64,000 nt of DNA from Halocatena halophila. GTDB lineage: Archaea > Halobacteriota > Halobacteria > Halobacteriales > Haloarculaceae. Of the stretch, positions 28,105 through 38,700 are shown in pieces. The DNA lies in the NCBI GenBank assembly GCA_027563145.1, contig CP071307.1:186001-250000 (forward strand), written 5' to 3'. The notes beneath the pieces were generated by a model. That model was not told where the DNA came from. It saw nothing but the letters and a program-made list of their open reading frames with translations, and did no database searches. The position numbers and the translations under genes are program-made. The first letter of the stretch is position 1; each line of letters opens with the position of its first letter.

Positions 28105-29248
28105 CATCGAACATACTCACGGACCAAATTGTGACTGCCTGAACTGTGGCGATCCGCGCACGATGGATTTTCTCGATAAGTATCTCACCGTCTGGATCCT
28201 CGGCGCGATGACGATCGGCGTCGGCCTTGGGTATATCGTTCCCTCGGTAACCCACCCCATCCAGCAGTTCCACCTCGTGGAAATCGGGCTCGTTCTGATG
28301 ATGTATCCTCCACTGGCGAAGGCAGACTACTCACAGCTTCGAGCCGTTGTTAGCAACTGGAGGGTACTCGGATTGAGCCTGATCCAGAACTGGCTGATTG
28401 GACCGTCGCTGATGTTCGGGCTCGCAGTGATCTTCTTCAGTGGGTTCATTCCCGGGCTCCCAGCACGTCCTGAATACTTCCTCGGACTGGTATTCATTGG
28501 AATGGCTCGATGTATTGCGATGGTACTGGTCTGGAACGAACTTGCAGAAGGTTCAACTGAATACGTGACCGGGCTGGTCGCGTTCAACAGCCTCTTTCAG
28601 ATCCTCACATATGGAGTGTACGTCTGGTTCTTCGGGCTCGTTCTACCGCCACTATTAGGTATGGATTCGCTCGTTGCTGGAATTGCTACCTTCGATATCA
28701 CGCCATTGCAGGTGTTTGAGGCGATTATTATCTTCCTCGGAATTCCCTTCGCGGGGGGCTTTCTCACTCGCTATGTCGGAACGCGGACGAAGGGCCAGCA
28801 GTGGTACGACGAACAGTTCATTCCGACCATCGATCCCTTGACGCTGGTTGCATTGCTGTTCACCGTTATCGTGATGTTCGCCACTCAGGGCGGCAACATT
28901 GTTGCGTCTCCGGGTGATGTCCTGTTAATTGCAGTGCCGTTAACGATCTACTTCGTCGTTATGTTTTTCGTCAGCTTCGGGATGGGACGGGAAATCGGGG
29001 CCGATTACTCGACGACGACTGCCATCGGGTTCACAGCCGCCTCAAACAACTTCGAGCTGGCGATTGCCGTTGCTGTTGCGGTGTTTGGTGTCGGCTCTGG
29101 CGTCGCCTTTGCGACTGTCATCGGTCCGCTGATCGAGGTGCCAGTGCTTCTTGCGCTGGTAAACGTTGCACTGTACTTTCGGCAAGCGATCGACTGGAAC
29201 AGTTCCGAACCGGAATCCATCGCTCCATCGACAACTGATGACGATTGA
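28097..29248 (+). CDS. acr3: ACR3 family arsenite efflux permease
   Basis: This 383-residue carrier has ten membrane segments. The conserved, functionally essential cysteine of ACR3 pumps is C139 in GMARCIAMVLVWNEL, and the later FTAASNNFELAIAV segment is also typical. It expels arsenite using the proton gradient. The N-terminus carries an unusual CxCxxC (C12, C14, C17) before the first membrane segment that could bind the metalloid on the cytoplasmic side (inference). The start overlaps arsR2 by 8 bp; the alternative long frame from 27974 is excluded because it lies inside arsR2. Confidence 0.93.
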   Translation: MRSIEHTHGPNCDCLNCGDPRTMDFLDKYLTVWILGAMTIGVGLGYIVPSVTHPIQQFHLVEIGLVLMMYPPLAKADYSQLRAVVSNWRVLGLSLIQNWLIGPSLMFGLAVIFFSGFIPGLPARPEYFLGLVFIGMARCIAMVLVWNELAEGSTEYVTGLVAFNSLFQILTYGVYVWFFGLVLPPLLGMDSLVAGIATFDITPLQVFEAIIIFLGIPFAGGFLTRYVGTRTKGQQWYDEQFIPTIDPLTLVALLFTVIVMFATQGGNIVASPGDVLLIAVPLTIYFVVMFFVSFGMGREIGADYSTTTAIGFTAASNNFELAIAVAVAVFGVGSGVAFATVIGPLIEVPVLLALVNVALYFRQAIDWNSSEPESIAPSTTDDD

Positions 29249-29489
29249 TCACGATCGAGAAGCGCGTTATGGCATTGTTCGATGAGCTCGAAGCAAAACA
29301 GCCATACCATGCTCGAGAATGCGATCGGGCGAGTACGATGAAGTGAATGACGAGCACCGTGCCACCACGCCCAATAGCCGTTTGCGTTGAACGATACTTC
29401 GATTGTCTCCGTGATCGCTGTCATGGTTGTCCTGTTCACCGAGACCCCGGAGAGAGCGGCGATTGTGTTGTCATAGAGACCACGAATAC
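29249..29489. other. Spacer between convergent acr3 and gdh with a possible membrane-protein remnant
   Basis: On the minus strand one frame gives TETIEVSFNANGYWAWWHG, and a neighbouring frame continues with a hydrophobic segment VIHFIVLARS. This could be a frameshifted small membrane protein, but it has no recognisable family and its front overlaps the end of gdh. Confidence 0.3.
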
Positions 29490-30773
29490 TCACGGCCAAA
29501 GACCACGCATTTCGTGGGCCTTCGCAATTCGGGAGAGGGCCACGATGTACGCTGCGTCTCGCCAGGTTCCGTCCCGCACATCGAATTCTTTGCGAACATC
29601 ACGCCAGGCCGCCAACATCTCCGCTTCTAGTTCATCATGGACGCGATCCAGAGACCACGCACGACGATTGATGTCCTGCAGCCACTCGAAGTAGCTCACG
29701 GTCACGCCACCGGCGTTGGCCAGAATATCCGGAATCACCGGAATCTCTCGCTCGGCAAAAATCGCACTCGCCGCGCTCGTCGTCGGACCGTTTGCACCCT
29801 CGATGACGATGTCCGCAGCGATATCATCGGCGTTGTCAACCGTCAGAACGTTCCCGATTGCCGCAGGAATCACAACGTCTACGTTGAGTTCGAGTAACTC
29901 GTCGTTGGTCACCGTTTCCGGCGCTCCGTGGGTCATCACTGCCTCAGGTTCTTCGTGGTGGGCAGGAATCGAATGTGTGTCCAATCCGGTCGCATCGTAG
30001 ATGCCACCATTCACGTCACTCACCGCGACGACGTTCATTCCCCAGTCGTCGAGCAGTTTTGCTGCGTTAGAGCCAACACTCCCGAAGCCCTGCACGGCGA
30101 CCGATGTTTCATGGCTATGCTTATCGTAGTACTCGATAGCCTCCCGGGTGATGATTGCGACGCTCCGCCCTGGTGCAGAGTCACGACCCTTGCTGCCGCC
30201 GACGATTGGGGGTTTCCCCGTCACAACCCCTGGGATCGTTTCCCCTTCCTGCATTGAGTAAGCGTCCATCAGCCACGCCATCGTTTGTGGATCCGTTCCC
30301 ATATCCGGTGCAGGAATGTCTTTGGTCGGTCCAATCACCGATCGGATCTCATCAGTGAATCGACGCGTCAGCTGTTCTTTTTCCTCGGTACTGAGATCCT
30401 TGGGATTCACCGCGATGCCGCCTTTCGCGCCGCCGAACGGAAGGTCCATGACGGCACACTTCCAGGTCATCAACATTCCAAGACCAACGCATTCCTCGCG
30501 TGTCACGTCGGGGTGATACCGGATTCCACCTTTGAACGGACCGCGGACGCTGTCGTGCTGGGCGCGATACCCGGTGTAGACCTCCACGTCGCCGTTCTCA
30601 CGCTCGATCGGAACGGTGACCTCATGTACCTTCTTGGGGTGTTTGAGCCGCTCAACGATGTTCTGATCGATGTCAAGATGGTCAAAAGCATGCTGGAGCT
30701 GTCGGCGTGCCGTCTCCAATGCTGACTCTGGTTCATCACGCTCGTCGTCGGCCGACGTCGATGTTGCAGCCAT
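29490..30773 (-). CDS. gdhA: Glutamate dehydrogenase (Glu/Leu/Phe/Val family)
   Basis: The 427-residue enzyme interconverts glutamate and 2-oxoglutarate with ammonia. The substrate-binding lysine region is [12 protein letters not shown] (K81) and the catalytic lysine is K117 in FGGAKGGI. The Rossmann motif is [12 protein letters not shown] and the C-terminal block is [15 protein letters not shown]. Length and motifs match haloarchaeal hexameric enzymes. ATG 30773 is chosen because it lies one base after the stop of an upstream 47-residue zinc-ribbon gene, with which it forms a two-gene unit; an upstream in-frame start at 30815 would overlap that gene. Confidence 0.95.
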   Translation of the reverse strand: MAATSTSADDERDEPESALETARRQLQHAFDHLDIDQNIVERLKHPKKVHEVTVPIERENGDVEVYTGYRAQHDSVRGPFKGGIRYHPDVTREECVGLGMLMTWKCAVMDLPFGGAKGGIAVNPKDLSTEEKEQLTRRFTDEIRSVIGPTKDIPAPDMGTDPQTMAWLMDAYSMQEGETIPGVVTGKPPIVGGSKGRDSAPGRSVAIITREAIEYYDKHSHETSVAVQGFGSVGSNAAKLLDDWGMNVVAVSDVNGGIYDATGLDTHSIPAHHEEPEAVMTHGAPETVTNDELLELNVDVVIPAAIGNVLTVDNADDIAADIVIEGANGPTTSAASAIFAEREIPVIPDILANAGGVTVSYFEWLQDINRRAWSLDRVHDELEAEMLAAWRDVRKEFDVRDGTWRDAAYIVALSRIAKAHEMRGLWP

Positions 30774-30774
30774 G

Positions 30775-30918
30775 TTATTCGATCGGTGTACGGCGATTCC
30801 GCATTTCACCAGCACAGTCTGGGCACTGGCCAGGGCTATTCTCCGCGATCACAACGTTTCCACACTCGAAGCACTCATAGGGCGATTCCTCGGCTGGATT
30901 CTTGTCTACATCCCTCAT
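30775..30918 (-). CDS. Small rubrerythrin-like zinc-ribbon protein
   Basis: The 47-residue protein beginning [11 protein letters not shown] has two CxxC knuckles, CFEC (16-19) and CPDC (32-35), which can bind one zinc, as in the rubredoxin-like domain of rubrerythrins. The tail is basic (MRNRRTPIE). Small proteins of this type are common in haloarchaea and are often annotated as rubrerythrin-like domain proteins. It ends one base before the gdh start, so both are on one transcript. Its job is unknown; a regulatory or assembly role for the dehydrogenase is only an inference. Confidence 0.8.
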   Translation of the reverse strand: MRDVDKNPAEESPYECFECGNVVIAENSPGQCPDCAGEMRNRRTPIE

Positions 30919-31113
30919 AGATGATCGAGAGCCCCACAGTGGTGTGCGGGATACTCTATGAATACAATAATGAGGATATAAGGGTATATTCAGTAGTTGA
31001 GTATTAAACCACAGTGGGATTCGTATGGTTTACTATTCAAGTCTGCACGTATACTGAGGAGGATCCTCCAGAGCGCTTCCGTCTGATGTACAACCAGGGA
31101 AAACTGGGCTAGG

Positions 31114-33987
31114 TCACTCTGCTGGCCGTGTGGCCACGGACGTGTGGTCGTCGATTAGCGCTACGAATAGCTTCCGTTGTGCGGTTCGAATATGTTGGTA
31201 GAAGGCCTGTGGAGAGATATCCAATGAGTCCGAAACAGCTTCACCCGTTGCCTTCCGTGGTGATTCAAAATATCCGCTGTAATATGCCGTCTCCAATACT
31301 TCGAGTTGCCTGTCAGTCAATCGGTCAAGGACTGATGTATAGAACCCGTGTTCGGATGCCTGCTCACGCGTCTGCTTCGATACCAGTTCAACGTCGCCAA
31401 AGCGTTCTCTAATGAACTGTGTGACGGTTCTGACATCGACACTCCCGGGAATGTCGATGACCAGTTCAGTGCTTGACTGCGACGTCGTTGCACTCTGGAG
31501 GACGGCACCGTGGTCTGCAAGCTCTGTTGCGAGAAACGGTGCGGACAGTTGGAGTCGTAGCAAACCCCTGGAATCACTGCCGTGGATCCGCTGTATCTCC
31601 GTGACCACCTTGCGACTTCCAATTGCATCGACGACGGCCGCAAGCGGTGCATCCTCGATACTGACAAACACGTAATCGCCGGTGGCGGTCTGCTGGACAC
31701 CTCCCTCGTAGGTGATCGTACAGCCAGCAGCGTTGGCAAGTTGTGCGAGTACGAATGAACGGTCGGTGACCGCATACTCAACCCGTGTTATTGATGTCGT
31801 GAGGAGCGCCCGCTTTCGCTCGCAGGCACTGATTGCTGCAGCGATCGTCTCACCAAGTTCTGCGAGTACAGTCTGTACCGTTTCATCGAAGGCGTCCGGC
31901 GTGTCCGCATACACTGTTAGCACACCGTAGGAAAGATCGTTGTACACGAGTGGGACGCTCAATACAGAGAGCAGGTCACATGAGATCGCGTCCTTGCGCC
32001 ACGGAGCCGCACGAAGGTTTGCCCCAACGTTTGAGACGAGAGTCACCGCTCCTGTTGTGGCAGTTCGCCCAGCAGGTTCAACGCCCTCAGGGGCCACAGG
32101 AAACGATTGCGCATCGAGATATCCAAGGTCGGCTCCCTCCCACGCTTCTGGGGTCACTTCATTTTTCGCGCCATCGAGGCGTCCGATCCAGGCGAATCGG
32201 AAGCGTCCATCGTCCGTGAGTTGATCACAGACCGTGTGGACGATTTCTTCGCGAGTTTCGGATTGCACGAGAGCCTGATCGATCTCGCGAATGGTTTTGT
32301 TGATCTGATTGAGCGTGGTAAGCTGGTCGTTCTGACGCTGGAGCTCGCGGTCCTGTTCCCGAAGTCGAGATTCTCGGTTGACACGGTCGAGTGCTGCTTC
32401 GGCAGTCGCGGCAAGCAGATCTGCGAGTTCGCGCGTGACATCGTCAAAGACGCCAATGTCGGTTGACCCAGCGATAAACACGCCGTGACTACCGAGCGGA
32501 ATGTACGCCACACTCCGCAGGTCAGTCGCGGGGTCCGTGAGCCGATCTGCATCGTGGACGTTTTCAAAAAAACAAGCCTCATTCTCGACGAAGCTGTGGC
32601 TGGTGAGATCACGACCATCCGCGTGAACGGGCACAAGTGGCCCATGGGCATCACGCATTTCCGGTGAGTGCACCGCGGCCCGGAGTTGGTTCTCATCGGT
32701 GTCGAAGCGATACACTGCGCTGGCATCGAGTCCCAGGACATCGGGGGTGTCATCAACGACGTGCTGGGCAATCTCCTGGTGCGTTTGGGCGTACAGAAAG
32801 TCCCGAGCGGTCTCCTGGAGGGTTGCCAGTGCCTGTTCGCGCTGCTTTCGCTTCGTAATATCTCGACAGCTGTACAATAGCGTCCCATCCTGTATTGCAA
32901 CTTCCCGAACATTCACGAGCAACGTGTGTTCGTTTCCGGCTTTGTCCGTGGCCGTCGTCTCGATATTCTTCAGAGCGCCTTCGGTGGCAAGATCCTCGCG
33001 ATCGAAGAGATTCGCGCCGAGCAGGGTTTCAATCGTGCCCAGTTCCCGGATCTCTTCGGCAGTGTATCCGAAGATGAAGTGAACGTTTGGACAGACGTAG
33101 GTGTACTCGCCATTCTCGTCGGTGATGAGAACGGTGTCTGTCATATTGTTGAGCGTGACACGATGGAGCTCCTCGGACTGTCGAAGTTCACGTTCGAGGC
33201 CAACACGGTCGGTACTGTCGACGCTATCTACGATAATCGAAACCAGGTCGCCGTATTCGTCGGTTACAGGCTGAACAGAAAGTTCTAGAACACGTTCACC
33301 TGTCACGGCGTCTTGGATGAGGACCGCGTTCCCGAAGCCACCATCTCTCGCCGTATCGACGAGACTGCGGATATCAGCTCTCGCCTGACTGTCTCCGTGC
33401 CACCAGGGGAGTGTCCAAAATGGATCGCCGATCACAGCCTCGACGTTTGAATCGACCGCCTCACGGGCTGCCCGATTGACGCGCGTGAGCATACCGTCGG
33501 GGTCGAGCACCCACGTTGCCGATCTAGTGTCGTGGAAAATAGCATCAAACTGCCGTGCACGCTCTCTCTGTGTCGTCAACCGCTGTGCGTCTCGAAGTGC
33601 CTGCTCGGTTCGACGTTTGACAGCCTTGAGGGTTTCTTTGGACACCTCTGTCACTGCGACGTAGTCGGTAACACCGACTTCGATGGCCGCACTGGCGATC
33701 TCCTCGCTTCCATCCGCTGTTCCCAGAATTATTGGCAGTGTTGTGGTCGTGTTACGAATTTCACGAACGAGATCAAGGCCGGTTGTTTCTGGGAGGGAAA
33801 AGTCGGTTATGATACAGTCAACCCCAGACCGTCGAAGCGTCTGGTGTGCCGCTGATACCGTCGAAACACTGTGGACAGTCGCCTCCGATTGCGCTCGAAG
33901 AACAGCAGCGTACGACGCAGTCCACTCCGTGTCACCGACGACGACGATGGCAGACGTATCAAGGATGCTACTAGATTTGAAACTCAT
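31114..33987 (-). CDS. Multi-domain sensor-regulator: receiver, two PAS, two GAF, BAT and HTH_10
   Basis: The 957-residue soluble protein starts with a receiver-like domain (about 10-130; CIITDFSLPETTG holds the phospho-acceptor Asp). PAS domains follow at about 150-270 and 280-390, with GAF domains at about 405-560 and 590-740. A bacterio-opsin-activator region spans about 745-890, and the C-terminal HTH_10 starts around LTDRQLEVLETAYYSGYFESPR. It has no kinase core, so it receives a signal from a partner kinase or through its own PAS/GAF ligands and acts directly on DNA. Relatives are called bacterio-opsin activator (bat) proteins, but the target here is unknown. ATG 33987 (MSFKSS) is preferred to one six codons earlier. 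Confidence 0.88.
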   Translation of the reverse strand: MSFKSSSILDTSAIVVVGDTEWTASYAAVLRAQSEATVHSVSTVSAAHQTLRRSGVDCIITDFSLPETTGLDLVREIRNTTTTLPIILGTADGSEEIASAAIEVGVTDYVAVTEVSKETLKAVKRRTEQALRDAQRLTTQRERARQFDAIFHDTRSATWVLDPDGMLTRVNRAAREAVDSNVEAVIGDPFWTLPWWHGDSQARADIRSLVDTARDGGFGNAVLIQDAVTGERVLELSVQPVTDEYGDLVSIIVDSVDSTDRVGLERELRQSEELHRVTLNNMTDTVLITDENGEYTYVCPNVHFIFGYTAEEIRELGTIETLLGANLFDREDLATEGALKNIETTATDKAGNEHTLLVNVREVAIQDGTLLYSCRDITKRKQREQALATLQETARDFLYAQTHQEIAQHVVDDTPDVLGLDASAVYRFDTDENQLRAAVHSPEMRDAHGPLVPVHADGRDLTSHSFVENEACFFENVHDADRLTDPATDLRSVAYIPLGSHGVFIAGSTDIGVFDDVTRELADLLAATAEAALDRVNRESRLREQDRELQRQNDQLTTLNQINKTIREIDQALVQSETREEIVHTVCDQLTDDGRFRFAWIGRLDGAKNEVTPEAWEGADLGYLDAQSFPVAPEGVEPAGRTATTGAVTLVSNVGANLRAAPWRKDAISCDLLSVLSVPLVYNDLSYGVLTVYADTPDAFDETVQTVLAELGETIAAAISACERKRALLTTSITRVEYAVTDRSFVLAQLANAAGCTITYEGGVQQTATGDYVFVSIEDAPLAAVVDAIGSRKVVTEIQRIHGSDSRGLLRLQLSAPFLATELADHGAVLQSATTSQSSTELVIDIPGSVDVRTVTQFIRERFGDVELVSKQTREQASEHGFYTSVLDRLTDRQLEVLETAYYSGYFESPRKATGEAVSDSLDISPQAFYQHIRTAQRKLFVALIDDHTSVATRPAE

Positions 33988-34532
33988 GTGGAAAGCATAA
34001 CGCATCCGTCGTGAACGCGGTTTACACGCGAAATGATGCGTTTATATTATCGGTTACCCACTGACCAGGCAAAAATTGTTTCTATTTACTATCAAACTCA
34101 TATTGGAGTCGGAATTTCATTGTAATCTATATATCGCTGGAGTTCAAGATTAGTCCGTTCTTCATCACTAACGGGCCAATTGCGTGTCCCCAACGTTGAC
34201 CACAGCGCTTTCGCTAGCGAGATCGGTTTCAGTTCCATCATTGGATTGCGTCCGAGTGTTCGAGATCCCGTGTGAGTCCTCTCGGTCAGCACTCGACTAA
34301 CTCACCTGTTCAGCCGAGACCGGTAATTATCTCATTCCTCCGGAGAGCACGGTAAGAGAGTTCATTCGACCATTCAAATCGAACTGCTCGCGTCCTGTTT
34401 TGTGAGCCAACATCCATCGGCAATTACTGATAACTAGATGCCGGCGATCACTCTCCGTTTACCGCGCGAAGAATATCACAGGCAATCAAATCCCAAAAGA
34501 ACACTTAATATGATTTAGCTAATTGGCATGTT
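33988..34532. other. Intergenic stretch with a weak minus-strand frame
   Basis: The 64-codon frame at 34098-34292 has a protein-like second half (VSDEERTNLELQRYIDYNE) but no known family. It could be a gene remnant. Otherwise this is AT-rich spacer holding the promoter of the nuclease gene. Confidence 0.35.
34504..34511 (+). promoter_or_regulatory. TATA box of the NucS-like gene
   Basis: CTTAATAT is centred 25 bp ahead of ATG 34533, the spacing for a leaderless transcript. Confidence 0.5.
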
Positions 34533-35585
34533 ATGCTCAGAATCGAAGGACAGGAAACAACTGAACTTATTGCAACTGAATTAAGCACAGAACAGCTCAA
34601 CGAAGACGATCTGCGTGAGTGGGTAATTGACAATCCAGCCGAGATACTCGGCGACGAGCTCCTTATTATCGGTCGAGAGGTTGGTGTGGCAAATCTCGGT
34701 GATGGGATCGATATTTTGGCGATTGATAGTGCGGGGAACGTCGTCGTTGTGGAACTCAAACGGGGGGCCCTCCGACGATCCGTGGATTTTCAGGCGCTGA
34801 AATACGTTTCATACGTTTCTCGCTGGTCGTACGACGACATCAAACAACAGTTTGAGATGTTTTTACAGTCCGAATGGGGAGCGACTCTCCACGGTGAAGA
34901 TGCGTCGTTTGCCGAGACCCTCGAGGCGTTTTGTGATGATGATTATGAACTCAATGGAACACAGCGTATCTTCTTGGTTGGCAGCAAAGTCCGGGAACGA
35001 ATCGGGAGCGTCGTTCTCTGGTTGCGAGAACAAGGAATTGATACTAGCATTGTACAGTTCTCAATCTTCAAGGATCGGTCAGATAATCTCTATCTCGATT
35101 CGAAGACGCTTGTGCCAACCTCTGATCTAGAGAAGTTCGAAACAGGGGACTCTCCATCCGACAATCCATGGAAGGTGAACGGAAAGCGGTGGCATCTCGA
35201 AGAGCGGACGAACGAGAACACACCTGCACTCGTCCAGCAGCTTGTCGATGCGATGACTGATATCCCCGTCCTAGACGGCCCAAGCTGGACACAGAAAATC
35301 TACATTGCGTTTCGTGTGGACGGGACAAACCGAGTGCTTTTGCGGACCCGGGCAAATTCAGTCCAGGTTGATGTCCGTGATTTCCCTGTCGAAGACGAAG
35401 ATGATCTACTGACAACAGCCACAGCCCTCGTCGATGATCGAGAGCGCGTACGATTGGATACGGAGTTTCAGGGGAATCGCACCCGACTACAGATTAAATG
35501 TATTCCTGATAATGAATTCGACCACAAAGGGTGGGTGGACTTTATAAAACACCTTCTCCGTAAAGAGCGAGAGGGTACGAACTGA
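34533..35585 (+). CDS. NucS/EndoMS-like PD-(D/E)XK nuclease domain protein
   Basis: The first 130 of 350 residues carry a NucS-like nuclease fold. A leading helix EDDLREWVIDNPAEIL is followed by D60 in GDGIDILAID and by E74-x-K76 in VVVVELKRG, the metal-binding PD-(D/E)XK set. NucS proteins cut branched or mismatched DNA. This protein lacks the usual N-terminal NucS dimerisation domain and instead has about 200 C-terminal residues of unassigned sequence. It is therefore not the housekeeping NucS but one of the stand-alone relatives, which may act in DNA repair or defence (inference). It is a single-gene unit. Confidence 0.7.
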   Translation: MLRIEGQETTELIATELSTEQLNEDDLREWVIDNPAEILGDELLIIGREVGVANLGDGIDILAIDSAGNVVVVELKRGALRRSVDFQALKYVSYVSRWSYDDIKQQFEMFLQSEWGATLHGEDASFAETLEAFCDDDYELNGTQRIFLVGSKVRERIGSVVLWLREQGIDTSIVQFSIFKDRSDNLYLDSKTLVPTSDLEKFETGDSPSDNPWKVNGKRWHLEERTNENTPALVQQLVDAMTDIPVLDGPSWTQKIYIAFRVDGTNRVLLRTRANSVQVDVRDFPVEDEDDLLTTATALVDDRERVRLDTEFQGNRTRLQIKCIPDNEFDHKGWVDFIKHLLRKEREGTN

Positions 35586-35718
35586 TATCCCCCTCAGAGG
35601 TCTAGCTGGTACCCAGAACTGCACAGGTAGCGATACCCGTCGGTTCGGAAGGATCGAGAATCCACAACTGGTAGATCGACGAGCGACTGGCCGTGCCACG
35701 CTGTCGTTGCCCCGATAC

Positions 35719-38700
35719 CTAATAATCTCGAACGTCGACGACGAACCAGCTAAAGGCACGCAACATCATCTTCGCTTGTGACTCCTCGAGGACGGCATCC
35801 ACTGGCCTCCAGGCGTCATCAACAAGCTCACGGGCGTAGTCGTAGCACCAATCGACAGCGCCACAGCCCTCTACGAGATCGATGATCTGGTGGATATCCA
35901 TTTCTGCTTCGTCTGCCTGCAGTTCCTGATACAACGTGGTTCGCTCTGGTTCATCGAGCACCTGAAAGGCCCGCACGATGGGTGCCGTAACTTTCCCTTC
36001 CACGAGGTCTTCGGCGTGTTCTTTCAGGTCGTGCTCGTACCCACGAAGATTGATTGCGTCATCGACAATCTGGAATGCGAGTCCCAATGCAAAGAAGTAT
36101 TCACCGATGATTGTTTCTGTCTCACGGCCACCCTCCCCGAGAACAACACCCAGTCTGGCAGCAAACATCGCTGGCACTGCGCTCTTGAGCCGGTGCGTTG
36201 CACAGAGATTCTCCCACAACGGTTCGAACTCTCCCGTCTCGAGACAGTCCGGCACCACATGTTCCCAGCCGTGAATATCCAATCCCTGTCCAGCGTGGGT
36301 TGCCCGCATCGAAAGGTTGTGCAAGCGGTAAAACCGGAGCCACTGTTCATCGGTTGGACCGACGGCTTCAAGCATGGGTTCGCACACGAAATATCCTGCC
36401 GTTCCGGAATTGATCGCAGTTGCATCACCGTAGATTTTGTGGGCTGCCGGTCCACCACGTCGCACGTCCGAATTGTCCTCTACGTCATCGACGATCAAAC
36501 TCCCCGTATGAATGAGTTCGAACAATGCAAGCGTTGGCCGTAGCTCCTGTGGATCACCGCCAACGGCATCAGCACAGAGAAGGAGGCACATCGAGCGCCA
36601 GCCCTTCCCACCCCGGTCGATGATTGTTCGAAGCGGCTGTACAATTGCATCGACGAATGCCTCCGTATCAACACCTCGCATCAACGTATCGTACCCATTG
36701 CGGGCGATGAGATCTTGTAACCGATCGTCGGACATATCTTCGAGCGGCAGCTGTTCTCGCACAGATCGCTGGACTTCACGGCTCACGTCGTCAAGGAACG
36801 TTCGGTAGTGTGATCGGTCACCGCCGTTTCCGTACTGTGCACACATCCCGATCCCTGCAATTTCTCGCCCATTGTGGTCACCACTGATCACAATCGGTCC
36901 GTTCCAGAACCCTGGCTGTGCGATGATCGTTCGGTATTCCTGATCGTCGTCCAGCGCCGCGATCTCGATGTCGATATCTAACTCCGGCACCGACAGCTTC
37001 CACTCGACACCATACTCGGTGTACGTCCGCATACTGGACCAACAACGCTGTCGTTCGAGAGTTCCCGTGTGTCGGCTACGATCCCCGTCTGGACTGACGT
37101 ACATGATGTCGGTATCATGGAGTCGCTCGTCGTTCGCGAGATCAGTCACTATCGCAGCATATAGCTCTGCGTCATTGTCGAGATGGATCCTGAAGTGCGT
37201 CCTGGAGAGGAGGTTGTCGAGGGCCACTCCAGCATCCGAATCCCCACCGAACTGATGGTTGTACCACCCAGACCCAGCAACCGACTTGCGTTCACCGTCG
37301 ATAACGACGTGCCCCGTAACGTCCATACGCGTAAACGAGTAGCAAAACAGTGACGACCCGGCAGTAACGCCTCGCATAATTCCGTCTTCGAGCGGTAACA
37401 CGGGCTCTTTTTGTGAATCGAATCGCAACGAGAACCCAAATCCGTCGGTACTGGTTTCGCCCTCGAGTTCAACGTGGTAGTCCTCATCACCTTTTTCAAT
37501 TGAGAGATCGCCCATCGAGTAGTCAAACTCCTCACGTGGAATCTCTGGTTCGGTGGTGGCCATCGCATCTGGGTCCGGGAACGCATTCTTTTCATAGACC
37601 TCTCTGAGAGCGCGGCTGAAGTAGTCAGTTGTGGGGGCTCTAGACAGTTCAGGAACGAGATGGCCTGGTGTCCGTGGATCGCCGATCGACCGTTCGTATT
37701 TCTCGCCGTTGGATCCGATTTGGGCACCAAGATTGGCATGGGCCAGTTTTTCATCATCAACTTCTCGCTCGGAAAGCAACGAGAATACTGAAAGTCTTTC
37801 ACCAGCCTCGGTTTCGAGGTACGCTTGAAAGTTCCACCGTTCGATGCTTGCAGCCTCGTGTGGACAGTCGTGTTTTTCCACAGCAAGTGGTCTATTCTTG
37901 GATGGCCAGTCGGTGTCGAACGCCGGAAACTCTCGCGACGTGGCTTTGATCGTCTCGAGAAATGTATCCCGTCGCTCGATCGTTCTACCGGCGATCGTCT
38001 CTGGCTCGTTGAAAAGCGCAACCCCTGCCAGCTTGCGTTTGTGCCAGTCAGCGATCGGTAGCGAATCGATATACCGTATTGCCAGGTGGTCTCGCTGTCG
38101 ATTGATTTGCTGAGATTCGAAATGGTCTTCAAAGGCGTCGATGGCGGTTTCGACTCCGTTTTCCACAGCAAGTGCCGCTCCAACTGCTCGTGCGCGTTGC
38201 TGAAATGACGGTTCCATGATCCGTTCGAGATGGCGGTCAAATCCATCCGCTGGATTTCGAACGTGAATCCCGGCACCCTCTCGTTCGATCCACTCTGCCC
38301 ACTGTGGCATGTCTGCCCAGGTGACGGAGGGAACAATGATCGCGGGAGTTCCGGCACGCAGACACGCAGCAGTCGTGCCAGCTCCACCGTGGTGGATGAC
38401 TGCGCGACAGTGTTCGAAGAGTGCCTCGTGTGGCACTTCATCGATGTGGTAGGCCCACGACCGTACTGAAGCTGGAACGTTCGATCCAATTGCGATACAC
38501 CGGCGTCCAGTTCGTTGAATTGATCCGAGAAGGTCGTCAGCCCACGGTGCCCCATCGTCACCGAAAATGGCGGCACTCCCGAAATTGAGACAAATCGGAG
38601 CTGGGCCATCGGTCAGAAAATCACGAGTTGCTCGATCGAGCGGTTGATCCTCTCCTACCGTGTCTTGAATTTGCCAGAATCCTGTCGTTTTATCGGGGAG

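Noticed and set aside
29005..29499. 164-residue minus-strand frame across the end of acr3
   Set aside because: Two thirds of it is antisense to acr3. Only the first 60 residues lie in the spacer, and they have no recognisable family.
34098..34292. 64-residue minus-strand frame upstream of the nuclease gene
   Set aside because: It is short and unrecognised, with no coupling to a neighbour. I mentioned it as spacer content only.
37149..38609. 486-residue minus-strand frame inside the four-domain fusion gene
   Set aside because: It is an alternate-frame shadow of the fusion gene: Ser/Arg-rich with no domain, whereas the main frame shows conserved motifs throughout.
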